Assembly (NCBI RefSeq): GCF_963665055.1
Contig: NZ_OY762015.1
Coordinates: 248,001-312,000 of the forward strand
DNA: 64,000 nt
Source: an uncultured Methanobacterium sp.
GTDB lineage: Archaea > Methanobacteriota > Methanobacteria > Methanobacteriales > Methanobacteriaceae
Direction of reading: 5' to 3'
The notes below the pieces were generated by a model that was given only the letters and a program-made list of their open reading frames with translations, did not search any database and had not been told where the DNA came from. The position numbers were made by a program, and so were the translations under genes. This document shows positions 44,930 through 53,797 of this stretch, piece by piece (within the stretch, counting starts at the first letter, position 1; each line of letters starts with the position of its first letter).

Positions 44930-45832
44930 ATGATTGAATTGAATAAAGACTTAGAAAGGGAAAATATTGGTCGAAAAGCATCTATGGTGGCTATATCTGG
45001 TAATATTCTCCTGACCATATTCAATTTTATTGTAGGTACCTTATCTGGCAGTACTGCACTGGTTGCAGAGGCAGCCCACACTCTGTCTGATGTAATAACA
45101 TCCATACTTGCCTTTGTTGGGTTTAAAATTGGGATGAAACCTGCGGATAGAGAACACCAGTATGGGCATGGACGGGCTGAACCCATTGTTGGATTAGTAA
45201 TCGTGGTATTTCTGGTGGTAGTTGCCTATGAAATACTTTCTGATGCTTATATTAAAATTTTAATGAATGGATCACTCCATGCACCGGATTGGACTGCTGC
45301 AGGAATGGCAGTAATTGGTATGGTTGTTAATTATGCCATGACCACCTACCTTATCCGTTCTGGTACTAAAATTAACAGTCCTGCCATTATTGCAGACGGC
45401 CAACACCAGAAAGTGGATATATTCTCCTGCGGAGCAGTACTGGTAGGTGTAATCGGTGCGCAACTGGGATTCACCCTGTTAGATCCTATGGTGGCTATAT
45501 TCATTGCAATAATGGTTTTTAGAACCGCATTTATCCTTGCGCGTGATAACATCAACACCATAATGGGGAAATTACCTTCAGAAGAAATTTTAGAAGAAAT
45601 ACGCACCGCCGCAATGTCTGTTGAAGAAGTTAAAGGAGTTCATAGTTTGAGGGTAAACAACATGGGCCCCTATGCTTCAGCAGAGTTACATATAGAACTG
45701 GATGGGGATTTAAGACTCCGGGAATCTCATGAAATTTCCCATAAAGTTGAAAAAAAGGTTATAAATGACGTAAATTCTATAAAAATGGTTATTGTTCATA
45801 CCTGTCCATTTGAAGATGGATGCGAAGAATAA
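44930..45832 (+). CDS. Cation diffusion facilitator family metal exporter
   Basis: A 300-residue CDF transporter with six membrane helices and a cytoplasmic C-terminal domain. The metal site is formed by His50 and Asp54 (AAHTLSD) and by His159 and Asp163 (DGQHQKVD), as in Zn/Fe/Co/Ni exporters. The cytoplasmic histidine segment (EHQYGHGRAEP) is present, and the C-terminal domain ends with IVHTCPFEDGC. Metal specificity cannot be read with certainty. Its position opposite nikR raises the possibility of nickel or cobalt export, but this is only positional. ATG 44930 is used; a TTG at 44918 is also in frame, and neither has a strong ribosome site. Confidence 0.9.
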   Translation: MIELNKDLERENIGRKASMVAISGNILLTIFNFIVGTLSGSTALVAEAAHTLSDVITSILAFVGFKIGMKPADREHQYGHGRAEPIVGLVIVVFLVVVAYEILSDAYIKILMNGSLHAPDWTAAGMAVIGMVVNYAMTTYLIRSGTKINSPAIIADGQHQKVDIFSCGAVLVGVIGAQLGFTLLDPMVAIFIAIMVFRTAFILARDNINTIMGKLPSEEILEEIRTAAMSVEEVKGVHSLRVNNMGPYASAELHIELDGDLRLRESHEISHKVEKKVINDVNSIKMVIVHTCPFEDGCEE

Positions 45833-46280
45833 CAAGGATTTAGTCCTAAATGCATTTAGTCCTAATGTTCTATTACCCCAGAATATACTAGTCTGATTGT
45901 AACTTTTATATGCTGTGGTTATTACACTCTATCTGGTTATTACACCCTATGATATTATAAAAGAGTAAATTATTGACAGCAACAACACCATCTCTGCTAT
46001 TAGGGGTAAAGGGCACTGTTTAGGTTAGTATGATCTTTTTTTTAATATGATCTTTTTTAAGAAAATAGTTAAAAGAATTGGGGGGAAGTTAGTAAAATGA
46101 AAGATCTGTTCCATATCTTCTATTTTTAATTGAGAAATTCCAATTTTTCCCAATTAACTGAATTTTTAGTAGAAAAATAAGGAAAAATAGAAAATTAAAT
46201 AAATTGGTGAACTAATATTATAATCATATTGGTGATTACCCACAAATATATTTAAAAATGCCAAAGCAGGTGTTTAGAAA
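45833..46280. other. Spacer with short duplications
   Basis: 448 bases between the CDF and YbjQ genes. Short repeats include TTTAGTCCTAAATGCATTTAGTCCTAA at about 45839, a duplicated GGTTATTACAC(T/C)CTAT at about 45916 and 45936, and a duplicated TATGATCTTTTTT at about 46028. No ORF is convincing. Confidence 0.5.
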
Positions 46281-46607
46281 ATGTTAATTATAACATCCCC
46301 TACCCTTGAAGGTAAAAAAATAAACGAATACTATGGTCTGGTAACTGGAGATGCTCTATTGGGAGCCAATCTGTATAAAGATATGTTCTCAGGAGTGCGA
46401 GATGTGGTAGGGGGAAGAACTTCTAAATATGAAGAGGAGCTTACCACCGCCAGAAACTTAGCTCTTAAAAGTATGAAAGAAAAAGCTGAGGAAAAAGGAG
46501 CTAATGCAATCATAGGAACTCGGGTGGCCTACCATAACCTGGGAGGCACCATGGGAAACACCATAATGGTCACGGTAGTTGGAACTGCAGTTTCATTCCA
46601 GGAATAA
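46281..46607 (+). CDS. YbjQ family (UPF0145) heavy-metal-binding-domain protein
   Basis: A 108-residue YbjQ homologue. The family start ([34 protein letters not shown]) and the end ([34 protein letters not shown]) are complete. The family is named for a proposed metal-binding domain, but its function is unsettled. It is followed after 38 bases by a membrane protein with a second YbjQ-like domain, then a PRC-barrel gene, in a likely operon. Confidence 0.9.
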   Translation: MLIITSPTLEGKKINEYYGLVTGDALLGANLYKDMFSGVRDVVGGRTSKYEEELTTARNLALKSMKEKAEEKGANAIIGTRVAYHNLGGTMGNTIMVTVVGTAVSFQE

Positions 46608-46645
46608 ATTGATCCCAGGAGATACTAAATCTGAGGTGACGTGGT

Positions 46646-48007
46646 TTGACCAGTACCGAGAATAAAAACATCATCCTGGATAACCGGTGGGCAATTATTT
46701 CAATATATCTGGGATTAGTGGTAGGAGTTATTTCTGCTGTTATCTGTTTGAAATGGCAGTTAATTATTTTTGGATTCAACATCATGTACATAGTTTCGCC
46801 ATTGCTGGCGGGATTTGTGGAAAATTACGTTGCAACTAGAAAGCATGGTAAAAGTACTGGCGCTATCAGCGCTCTATTGACCTTCATTTTGATTAATATT
46901 TATGGATGGGTTTTACCGGGGTGGATTTTCCCCAAAGAACCAGTTACTCTTAGTTTAATAACCATAATTGCATTAATTTTAACTATTCAAGCTGCATTCC
47001 CAATATTTGTCAATCATCTCCTTTTAGTGGTGGTCCCGGGCATAGTTTCCAGGATTATGAGGGTGCTGTTGAGGACTCCTTCTGAAGTAATACAGGCAAC
47101 CGCAGGAGTTGAAGTTGGGAAAGCCACCAAACAGCCAGATGAACTTTTTTTGAATGAATTAGACGTCCCATTGGTATCAGTTCCCGATGTAAATGGTGGA
47201 AAAATTAAGGAATATCTGGGTTTGGTTGTTGGAGAAGCCATAGCTGAAGAAAATGAGACCGAGGGACGGTTTTCAAAGATTGTGAAAATCATCGAACCTG
47301 CTCAGCTGGATAACTTCAATTTAGGGCCCGCTAAAAAGAAGGCTTTATCTCGAATGTTAGAAAATGCAGAATCAATGGGAGCTAATGGGGTGGTTGAAGT
47401 TTTAATTGATTTTGTATCCATGGGTGGGTTACAGGGAAGTGTCACAATAGTAACTGCAACTGCAACTGCAGTTATATTTGAAGAAGGAAATAAGTTAACT
47501 GAAAATGCCGCTAAGTTAACTGAAGATGCTCCTAAGTTAACTGAAGATGCTCCTAAGTTAACTGAAGATGCTCCTAAGTTAACTGACGATGTTGATAAGT
47601 CAACTGAAGATTTATCTGAAGTATTGGGGAGAACTGCTTCTAAAAATCTAAAAAGCTCATCTGAGAGTGATAATAAACACTCAAAAGCATCTCAACATGT
47701 GTCTGATGAATGGTCTATGCCTTCGGTAACTGGGAAAGATGATGTTCCTATCATTGAAAAGAGTTCAGAGGACAATGCCAAAATGAATGATGACCTGTCT
47801 AATTATTTTTTAAAAGTTGATACTTCATCAAAATTGGATAAAAATGTATCAAACGATTTATCCCTTGAAATCAGACAATTTGCCAATGAAGAAATGAACA
47901 AATTAACCCGAACATTGGAACTGGCTACTAAAACTTATCTCAATGATGAGCTTGAAAGAAGATTCTTAGAGGTATCCAGTGATCTGGATGACCTTAAAAA
48001 AAATTGA
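46646..48007 (+). CDS. Membrane protein with YbjQ-like domain and heptad repeats
   Basis: A 453-residue fusion. Residues 15-135 hold three or four membrane helices (WAIISIYLGLVVGVISAVI, ISALLTFILINIYGWVLP, LITIIALILTIQAAF). Residues 172-280 form a YbjQ-like domain (LVSVPDVNGGKIKEYLGLVVGEAI to GGLQGSVTIVTATATAVIF), matching the preceding gene. Residues 283-317 are five 7-residue repeats of KLTEDAP type. The remainder is polar with a C-terminal coiled-coil stretch (LARTLELATKTYLNDELERRF-like). The start is TTG 46646 with GAGGTGA upstream. It looks like an envelope-anchored partner of the soluble YbjQ protein; function unknown. Confidence 0.8.
   Translation: MTSTENKNIILDNRWAIISIYLGLVVGVISAVICLKWQLIIFGFNIMYIVSPLLAGFVENYVATRKHGKSTGAISALLTFILINIYGWVLPGWIFPKEPVTLSLITIIALILTIQAAFPIFVNHLLLVVVPGIVSRIMRVLLRTPSEVIQATAGVEVGKATKQPDELFLNELDVPLVSVPDVNGGKIKEYLGLVVGEAIAEENETEGRFSKIVKIIEPAQLDNFNLGPAKKKALSRMLENAESMGANGVVEVLIDFVSMGGLQGSVTIVTATATAVIFEEGNKLTENAAKLTEDAPKLTEDAPKLTEDAPKLTDDVDKSTEDLSEVLGRTASKNLKSSSESDNKHSKASQHVSDEWSMPSVTGKDDVPIIEKSSEDNAKMNDDLSNYFLKVDTSSKLDKNVSNDLSLEIRQFANEEMNKLTRTLELATKTYLNDELERRFLEVSSDLDDLKKN
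47492..47596 (+). repeat. In-frame 21-bp tandem repeat, 5 copies
   Basis: AAGTTAACTGAAGATGCTCCT is repeated exactly three times (47513-47575), with a diverged copy on each side. Being 21 bases long it keeps frame and encodes KLTEDAP heptads. Confidence 0.9.
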
Positions 48008-48028
48008 ATTGATAAAGAGGTGACTGAT

Positions 48029-48262
48029 ATGAGAATAAAAGAAGAAATGCTTGGTAAAGAAGTGGTAGACATCAACGCAATGGTAATTGGCAAAGTTACA
48101 GATGTGGAAGCGAACTTTGAAAGTAAAACCTTAGAAGCATTCATAGTAGGGGGAAATGGAGGTATTTTAGATAGTCTGAGAGGTTCTAAAAATGATGTCA
48201 TAGTCCCTCTGCAAATGGTAGTGGCCATTGGTGATAAAATAATAGTGAAAAGCGAAAAATAA
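48029..48262 (+). CDS. PRC-barrel domain protein
   Basis: A 77-residue protein consisting of one PRC-barrel: a start EEMLGKEVVDINAMVIGKVTDVEANFESKTLEAFIVGG, then VIVPLQMVVAIGDKIIV. PRC-barrels occur in photosynthetic reaction centres, in RNA-processing RimM and as small stand-alone proteins in archaea, where some help cell division (CdpB-type). ATG 48029 has GAGGTGA 5 bases upstream and lies 21 bases after the previous stop, so it shares an operon with the YbjQ genes. An in-frame GTG at 48020 lies on the ribosome site. Confidence 0.85.
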   Translation: MRIKEEMLGKEVVDINAMVIGKVTDVEANFESKTLEAFIVGGNGGILDSLRGSKNDVIVPLQMVVAIGDKIIVKSEK

Positions 48263-48472
48263 TCTCAAAAAGGAAAATAATCTGAAAGATTATGATGAGT
48301 TACTGGATGAAATTAGTGGATAAAAAAAGGATTCCTCTTAAAACTCGCATATATGGGTTTTTTAGTCCAATGGGATTATCTTTGTATGTTAGAGGTTGAT
48401 ATTTATTAAATAAGTTAATATTTCAGTGAGGATGGGTCATGTTCATGGACCAAACTAAATGGAGGTGAAATC

Positions 48473-48631
48473 ATGGAAACCGTACAAATGAGTGGGGGCG
48501 CAATGTTAGTGCTGGGAATCATCATCGCCATCATTATCATCTTACTACCCGCTTTCATATACATCTATGCCTGGTTAGCAGCGATATTCTTAATCATTGG
48601 TGGTCTTGTAACAGTAATGCAAGGAAAATAA
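48473..48631 (+). CDS. 52-residue membrane protein
   Basis: The product (METVQMSGGAMLVLGIIIAI and on) has two closely spaced membrane helices (MLVLGIIIAIIIILLPAFIYIY and WLAAIFLIIGGLVTVM). A strong GGAGGTGAA lies 5 bases before ATG 48473, which makes translation likely. It follows the PRC-barrel gene by 210 bases. Similar tiny membrane proteins occur at 52032 and 54461. No family is recognised. Confidence 0.7.
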   Translation: METVQMSGGAMLVLGIIIAIIIILLPAFIYIYAWLAAIFLIIGGLVTVMQGK

Positions 48632-48878
48632 TTTCAGTAATTTGAGCCATTAAACATTATTTTTTTATTTTTAATCCACCAATTCTATTTTTTTTAAATT
48701 TGAATAAAAAAATGCTGATCAAGGGGAATGTGAAAGCACTGGGAGGAGTTTTATTTCCAGTGGTATTTTCATTAATTAATTAAAATTAATTGAACGGTAG
48801 GTAAGAATGGAATAAATAAAATAGGGGAATATATAAAATTATATCAGCATTATTCCATGCACTAATGTAGGATTCAGG

Positions 48879-48975
48879 GGAAAATGAGTAAAACTGTCTA
48901 AGTGTAACAGGGATTATAATCGTATTGGGAAAATGAGTACAAATATCTGAGTTTAACATTAATTATAATCGTATT
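48879..48975 (+). repeat. 49-bp direct duplication before the AI-2E gene
   Basis: GGGAAAATGAGTA...ATTATAATCGTATT occurs at 48879-48926 and again at 48927-48975 with about 80 percent agreement by eye. It ends about 35 bases before the GTG start of the permease gene, so it lies within the promoter region. The remaining spacer from 48632 is AT-rich with no gene seen. Confidence 0.75.
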
Positions 48976-49010
48976 GGAAAATGGGTTGAAGTATATTTTT
49001 AGGGCTTTTA

Positions 49011-50051
49011 GTGTCATTAAAAAATCTTGAAAGTAAGAGGAAGATGATAAATGTGACTGATTATAAAATACCCTCATTTATGAGACAAATTAGTATCATA
49101 GCCATTTTGTTCATTGTGGTTATTGGAATGAAATACAGTTCCGAGATTTTAGGTCCAGTACTCCTTTCAATATTTATCAGCATAATAATTTATCCTTTCC
49201 TGATGTGGTTGAAGAAAAAAGGTCTTTCTTACAATCAGTCAGTCATTTTAACTTTGGCTGCTATTTTTGCCCTTGGAGTGGGGATAATATGGTTCCTGGC
49301 GGTTTCATTGGCACAATTAATAAAAGAACTGCCCAATTTAACCATAAATTCTGGCGGTATTCTAGCACAGTATGGGAATGAAATAATAAAATTCCTGGCC
49401 ACCCATATCCCCATATCTGATATTACTGGACTTGTTGGCCTTGGAATTTTCATGCTCTTTGCAATTATATTCCTGGTCTATGAACTTCCCCAAATAAAAG
49501 TCAGACTGGTTAAAGGATTTGGTGAGGATAGTTCTGTTTTAAGTCGAATAATGGATCTTGTAGATGCCAACATCCACTACTTCATAATCAGAGCTAAAGT
49601 GAACTTTTTATATGGATTGGGTGTTTCAGCAATTCTTTTTGTCTTTGACATTAACTTTGCAGTTTTATGGGGATTATTAACATTTGCATTAGGATTCATC
49701 CCCTACCTGGGAATAATAATAGCTGCAATACCTCCAGTGTTAGTTGCCTGGGCTAAATATGGTATCTGGGGAGCAGTAGTAATGGGATTATTCTTCATAA
49801 TTATTAACACAGTAGCTGAAAGTTATATATTCCCTAAATTAACTGGAAAAGGGCTTCAAATGTCTGTTTTCGTGGTATTTGTCTCATTATTTGTATGGGG
49901 GTGGATTATAGGGCCCACGGGCTTCTTAATTGGTGTGCCTTTAACCTTGGTCGTCATAAAATACCTGGAAAACTTCGATGAAACCCGCTGGCTGGCTTTA
50001 CTAATGATAAGTGAAGGTGATGAAGAGGAAAAACAAGAAAAAGATAAATAA
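49011..50051 (+). CDS. AI-2E family permease-like membrane protein
   Basis: A 346-residue protein of the AI-2E/PerM family with about seven or eight membrane segments. Features include PVLLSIFISIIIYPFLMWLKKKGLSYNQSVILTL, the central cytoplasmic-type amphipathic region, ALGFIPYLGIIIAAIPPVLVAW and the end GPTGFLIGVPLTLVVIKYL. Members in archaea and bacteria act as Na+/H+ antiporters or exporters; the name from autoinducer-2 export does not imply that role here. GTG 49011 has AGGG 6 bases upstream, while ATG 49044 is also possible. The end is a very acidic/basic cluster (GDEEEKQEKDK). Confidence 0.88.
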   Translation: MSLKNLESKRKMINVTDYKIPSFMRQISIIAILFIVVIGMKYSSEILGPVLLSIFISIIIYPFLMWLKKKGLSYNQSVILTLAAIFALGVGIIWFLAVSLAQLIKELPNLTINSGGILAQYGNEIIKFLATHIPISDITGLVGLGIFMLFAIIFLVYELPQIKVRLVKGFGEDSSVLSRIMDLVDANIHYFIIRAKVNFLYGLGVSAILFVFDINFAVLWGLLTFALGFIPYLGIIIAAIPPVLVAWAKYGIWGAVVMGLFFIIINTVAESYIFPKLTGKGLQMSVFVVFVSLFVWGWIIGPTGFLIGVPLTLVVIKYLENFDETRWLALLMISEGDEEEKQEKDK

Positions 50052-50156
50052 AAATGGAATAATGGAGTTCAATGATCCTGTTTTACATGAACTCCTTCCC
50101 TGTAATTTTTTAGATTTGTTTTCTGGTTTTAATATTTCTGTTCAATTTGCAAATTT

Positions 50157-50396
50157 TTATCCAAATATCAGGTCATACTCAGATTGGGTTATAACACCTT
50201 TATCTATCAAGAGTTTAGCTAATTTTTCTAATTTTTCTGCAGTATCAATGGATTGGGAACTGTCGTCACGCACCCTGGATTCTGCATAGTTCTGCTCTTC
50301 ATTATCCTCTTGGTTGGTAGTGGAGTCTACAGCGGTCATTCTTCTCCTGGTTCTCCTTCTGGCCCCTCCACGTCCTAATGGTCCTAAATCAGGCAT
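50157..50396 (-). CDS. Small SHOCT-domain protein with Arg-rich head
   Basis: A 79-residue protein. The N-terminus has Gly/Arg clusters (GPLGRGGARRRTRRRM), the middle is polar and acidic, and residues 50-79 (IDTAEKLEKLAKLLIDKGVITQSEYDLIF) form a SHOCT short C-terminal domain, seen in proteins that oligomerise or bind partners. ATG 50396 follows GGAGG by about 7 bases; an in-frame ATG at 50459 lacks one. The basic head could bind nucleic acid or phospholipid; this is inference. Convergent with the AI-2E gene. Confidence 0.7.
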   Translation of the reverse strand: MPDLGPLGRGGARRRTRRRMTAVDSTTNQEDNEEQNYAESRVRDDSSQSIDTAEKLEKLAKLLIDKGVITQSEYDLIFG

Positions 50397-50538
50397 GATA
50401 TAACCTCCATTTTTCCCAGATATATCTATTTTTTCCCACAAGAATTTTATGAAATCCACTTTTATTTATGTAATTCACAGTATAATTATCAATTCCCTAA
50501 TTTGACCACATAAACTCCAGTTCAATGCATCATCATCA

Positions 50539-50615
50539 GATTCCAGTTTATGCTAATCACATTGATTCCAGTTTATGCTCTTTACATTAGATTCTAGTTT
50601 ATGCATGTCTCATCA
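50539..50615 (+). repeat. 25-bp imperfect tandem repeat, 3 copies
   Basis: GATTCCAGTTTATGC begins units at 50539, 50564 and 50590. The second half of each unit drifts. The array sits in the spacer 50397-50770, upstream of both the SHOCT gene (minus) and the antiporter gene (plus); nothing else is seen there besides the GGTGA before 50771. Confidence 0.75.
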
Positions 50616-50770
50616 GATCTGTTTCCATCAGGTTTTTAAGTTAAAACCAAACTCCTCATAATATTTATCAACTTCGGTTTACCCTGAATCTGAAAGGTAC
50701 TTTTAATATGGGGATGAGAATAGAATAAAACTTAGAATAATGGAGTTATCAAGAGGAGTGGTGATTTTAG

Positions 50771-51967
50771 TTGGTTGAACTGTTATTCTTTTTTATAATG
50801 ATTTTAATTGTGTCTCTTTTTTCCTATAAAATCGGTAAAATGCCAATTAGTTTCCAGATGATATTTATTGTTGCTGGAATGTTTATGGGCTGGCTGGTCA
50901 CAGGATACGTGGATGTCACAGAACCACCCTACTCCACCATAATCTTTTTAATAGCAGAGATAGCTCTGGTAATTGTTCTTTTTTCTGATGCATCCCGTGT
51001 GGGTTTAAAAGCACTTAAAAATAACCTGAGCACCAGACTGCTCATTGTAAGTTTACCCCTTACCATTATTTTTGGAGTTTTAGTAGCTGCATTACTGTTC
51101 CCTAATTTACCATGGTGGTTGGCGGGGATTATAGGTGCAGCTCTGGCACCAACCGATGCTGCTTTAGGACAGATAGTGGTTAAAAATAAGAATATACCGG
51201 AAAGAATACGGAAAACTTTGGAAATTGAAAGTGGATTAAATGATGGAGGATCTGTTCCTTTTCTTTTGGTCTTCATAGCTATTGGTTTAGCTTCGGAGGT
51301 TTTCAAACCAATTGGCTACTTTATTGAGGTTGCCCTGGAACAGATAGGTTTCGGAATATTAGTAGGTCTGGGTGTGGGTCTTATTGGGGGTTGGTTGGTT
51401 TTAAAAGCACGGGATAAAGGATGGATCACTCCAGTCTACCAGAGAATAGCATTTTTAGCACTGGCAATTCTCACCTTTATCATAGCAGATGAAATTGGTG
51501 GAAGTGGCTTTATTGCTGCTTTTATAGGAGGTTTAGCCTTAGGGTATGTTGTTAAAGACGCCGGAAGTATTTTAATGGATTTTTCCGAGGCAGAAGGACA
51601 ATTATTAAACTTGATGGTGTTTTTCCTCTTGGGAATAGTGGTGGTGCCACTGTTTTTCAACCTGACCTGGCAAATACTGCTCTATGCTGTCTTAAGTTTA
51701 ACCATTATCCGAATGTTACCGGTGGCAATATCCCTGATTGGCACTAAATTAAGATGGAATACAGTGCTATTCATGGGATGGTTTGGTCCAAGGGGCCTGG
51801 CCTCTGTGGTACTGGCTCTTTTAGCCATATCTGAACTGGGATCATTTCCAGGGGAAGATACCTTCATTTCAGTAGTTTTCATCACTGTGCTTTTGAGTGT
51901 TTTTGCCCATGGGCTAACAGCATCACATTTATCTAACCTTTATGCTAAGGAAAATAAAGGGAAGTAA
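50771..51967 (+). CDS. CPA1-type Na+(K+)/H+ antiporter
   Basis: A 398-residue integral membrane antiporter of about twelve helices, NhaP-like. The ion-binding region contains LAPTDAALGQIVV with the conserved Asp, followed by ESGLNDGGSVPFLLV, the N-D motif of CPA1 exchangers. The later GWFGPRGLASVVLALLA is the characteristic arginine-containing helix. TTG 50771 has GGTGA 6 bases upstream. It would help regulate pH and sodium in a cell that depends on Na+ and H+ gradients. It stands alone between the SHOCT gene and a tiny membrane protein. Confidence 0.92.
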   Translation: MVELLFFFIMILIVSLFSYKIGKMPISFQMIFIVAGMFMGWLVTGYVDVTEPPYSTIIFLIAEIALVIVLFSDASRVGLKALKNNLSTRLLIVSLPLTIIFGVLVAALLFPNLPWWLAGIIGAALAPTDAALGQIVVKNKNIPERIRKTLEIESGLNDGGSVPFLLVFIAIGLASEVFKPIGYFIEVALEQIGFGILVGLGVGLIGGWLVLKARDKGWITPVYQRIAFLALAILTFIIADEIGGSGFIAAFIGGLALGYVVKDAGSILMDFSEAEGQLLNLMVFFLLGIVVVPLFFNLTWQILLYAVLSLTIIRMLPVAISLIGTKLRWNTVLFMGWFGPRGLASVVLALLAISELGSFPGEDTFISVVFITVLLSVFAHGLTASHLSNLYAKENKGK

Positions 51968-52031
51968 TGAAAATAAAATTAATGAGGAACTTTATATTCA
52001 CTCAATGTATATTCTAAACAGGTGATGTTAC

Positions 52032-52190
52032 ATGTTTAACCCGGTACTGGCAAAAGGAATTAAATTAGGTGGACTTGGAGCCATCGCAAAACTAGGCATA
52101 ATTGGCATAATTGGAGTAGTCCTAGTTTTAGTAATTATTTTACTTATAGTGGGGTTCATATACCTTAAATTCATTAAAAAACCCAGATAA
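52032..52190 (+). CDS. 52-residue membrane protein
   Basis: A small protein (MFNPVLAKGI and on) with one long Gly/Ile/Val-rich hydrophobic segment (about residues 13-46) and a basic tail (KFIKKPR). GGTGATGTTAC before ATG 52032 gives a good ribosome binding site. It follows the antiporter by 64 bases and may be co-transcribed. Function unknown; it resembles in size the proteins at 48473 and 54461 but not in sequence. Confidence 0.65.
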   Translation: MFNPVLAKGIKLGGLGAIAKLGIIGIIGVVLVLVIILLIVGFIYLKFIKKPR

Positions 52191-52220
52191 TAATATATTT
52201 TTCATTTAACAGGATATAAT

Positions 52221-53054
52221 TCACGATCCTACTGGGCAGCTTTTAATGCAGTTTGAACACACATAGTAAGATCCTAATGAAAGTGATTGGCATAATTTAA
52301 CAAATTTTTCATCCAGGAGCATCATTTTTTGCTCTTCAGGATTGCTTTGGGCGAATTTCATCCAGAACTGTATGTTGCCACTCAATCCATAGGGTTGACT
52401 TTTTAAACTACATTTGGCAACATCTGTTTTATTTTTTTGATTAAGCGCATTAACTGGGCACAGTTTTACACAGATATCACAGTCTAAGCACAATTCTTCT
52501 TCTAGAGGCGTATCTGGTGAGATATCTAGATCTGTGATTATTGCAGTGAATATTACCTTTGTACCTATTTCTGGGTGAATTACAAGGTTATGCTTGCCGA
52601 AGCTCCCTAATCCTGCAGCAACAGCAGCGTGACGTAAAGAAACATCTGCAAATGGTCGTCGTGTTTCTTTATCCATATTCACCGGGCCTCTGATAACGTT
52701 CATCACCTTAGAACCGGACTCTTTTTTTATAAAACGTGCTATTTTATATGTGGAGGAATGTGAAAAGTCCGAAATTGCCAGGTTACCCATTGAAGCAATT
52801 TGTAGGTTTTCACTTTCGCAATTATCCAGTTGCTCGAAGGCTAGTACAATAATGGTTTTTGCGTTAGGAAATATTTCTTTCACAGGGGGAGTATTAGGGC
52901 TTTTATAACTTTCAAGTGAAGCAAAACCAATATCATCGACTCCAATCTCTTCTGCATAATTTTTAATTTCCTCTTTCATGTTAATTGAAGAGTTATACTT
53001 TTTTTTCATACTTTTTAATCCCCCAAAATCTGTTATTATCCAAATTTCAAACAT
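52221..53054 (-). CDS. QueG-like ferredoxin-domain protein (epoxyqueuosine reductase-related)
   Basis: A 277-residue protein resembling the C-terminal and middle parts of epoxyqueuosine reductase-type proteins. The N-terminal domain has EEIGVDDIGFASLE, PNAKTIIVLAFEQ and AAVAAGLGSFGKHNLVIHPEIG, where the last is shared with QueG. Two [4Fe-4S] motifs follow: CLDCDICVKLCPVNAL and YYVCSNCIKSCPVGS, with an extra Cys between. It ends early compared with QueG, and the B12-binding motif is not evident. Relatives in methanogens are annotated as 4Fe-4S double-cluster proteins. The start at 53054 overlaps the DUF2115 gene by 8 bases and has AGGA upstream; ATG 52979 is an alternative. Confidence 0.72.
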   Translation of the reverse strand: MFEIWIITDFGGLKSMKKKYNSSINMKEEIKNYAEEIGVDDIGFASLESYKSPNTPPVKEIFPNAKTIIVLAFEQLDNCESENLQIASMGNLAISDFSHSSTYKIARFIKKESGSKVMNVIRGPVNMDKETRRPFADVSLRHAAVAAGLGSFGKHNLVIHPEIGTKVIFTAIITDLDISPDTPLEEELCLDCDICVKLCPVNALNQKNKTDVAKCSLKSQPYGLSGNIQFWMKFAQSNPEEQKMMLLDEKFVKLCQSLSLGSYYVCSNCIKSCPVGS

Positions 53055-53577
53055 CTTGATCCTGTTCAGCTATACAAATCCCACAAACAGCTCCAGGATT
53101 GTCCTTTTGGTTTTCTTTCACTGGACAGTAATATATTCCATTTTCCTGTTTGATTTTAAATCCACCTGGAAATGGCATTCCCACAGGGTGCACTGGTTCA
53201 TCCATTATGAATGTGGTGTAAAGAGTAATGAGCCGATAAATCTTAAAAAAATGCATATGCTGGTCATGGTCAAGTTCTGCAAGTTTTTGTTGATTTTTTA
53301 AGGTAGTAATGGCTTTTTGAAGTTCGTCCGTATTTATAAGTCCTTCATAATCTTTCTTGTTATTCCTAATTTCTTTTATGCGCATTAAGAATGATTGGAT
53401 ATAGGCTTGGTCATACTCTTTGCGGTAACTTGCGTTTACATGGATAGATTCTTTTTTAAGGTGGGTTAATGCAGCCATTATGTCAGTCACTGATACAGTT
53501 CCTGCTTCTTCTTTCAAAGCATCTAACAATCCCTGTCTTGGAATATTTTTGGAAAAATCAATATCTTCAACCATCAT
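53047..53577 (-). CDS. DUF2115 (UPF0305) family protein
   Basis: A 176-residue protein that ends in a conserved Cys segment (YYCPVKENQKDNPGAVCGICIAEQ). Most of the N-terminal 120 residues are helical (LHALKEE-like, IMAALTHLKKESI, RIKEIRNNKKDYEGLIN). It agrees with the UPF0305/DUF2115 family of Methanobacteriales, whose function is unknown; the three final Cys suggest metal binding. It overlaps the QueG-like gene by 8 bases, so the two are translationally coupled. A perfect 18-bp palindrome lies upstream. Confidence 0.75.
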   Translation of the reverse strand: MMVEDIDFSKNIPRQGLLDALKEEAGTVSVTDIMAALTHLKKESIHVNASYRKEYDQAYIQSFLMRIKEIRNNKKDYEGLINTDELQKAITTLKNQQKLAELDHDQHMHFFKIYRLITLYTTFIMDEPVHPVGMPFPGGFKIKQENGIYYCPVKENQKDNPGAVCGICIAEQDQDV

Positions 53578-53730
53578 TGTGACACCTTAAATAATAGGTT
53601 TTTAAATTTTTTAAGTTCAAAGATTTTTATTCCATTGGATTTAATTATATAAACCCTGTAGGAAGTTATATTTTTTATTTTAGGCTTTTTAATCTCCTTC
53701 TATACTAAAGATATTTTAACCCTATACAAT

Positions 53731-53748
53731 TTATTTGTATACAAATAA
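53731..53748. promoter_or_regulatory. Perfect 18-bp palindrome (GTATAC-centred), candidate operator
   Basis: TTATTTGTATACAAATAA is its own reverse complement. It lies between the MarR gene end (53798) and the DUF2115 start (53577), about 155 bases upstream of DUF2115. Its form is typical of operators for MarR- or GntR-type dimers, and a MarR gene is adjacent. GTATAC dyads are also seen at 6266-6283. Confidence 0.45.
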
Positions 53749-53797
53749 TATTTCAAAAAAGTATATAAATTTTTTCATAAACTAGAACTAATGTCAC

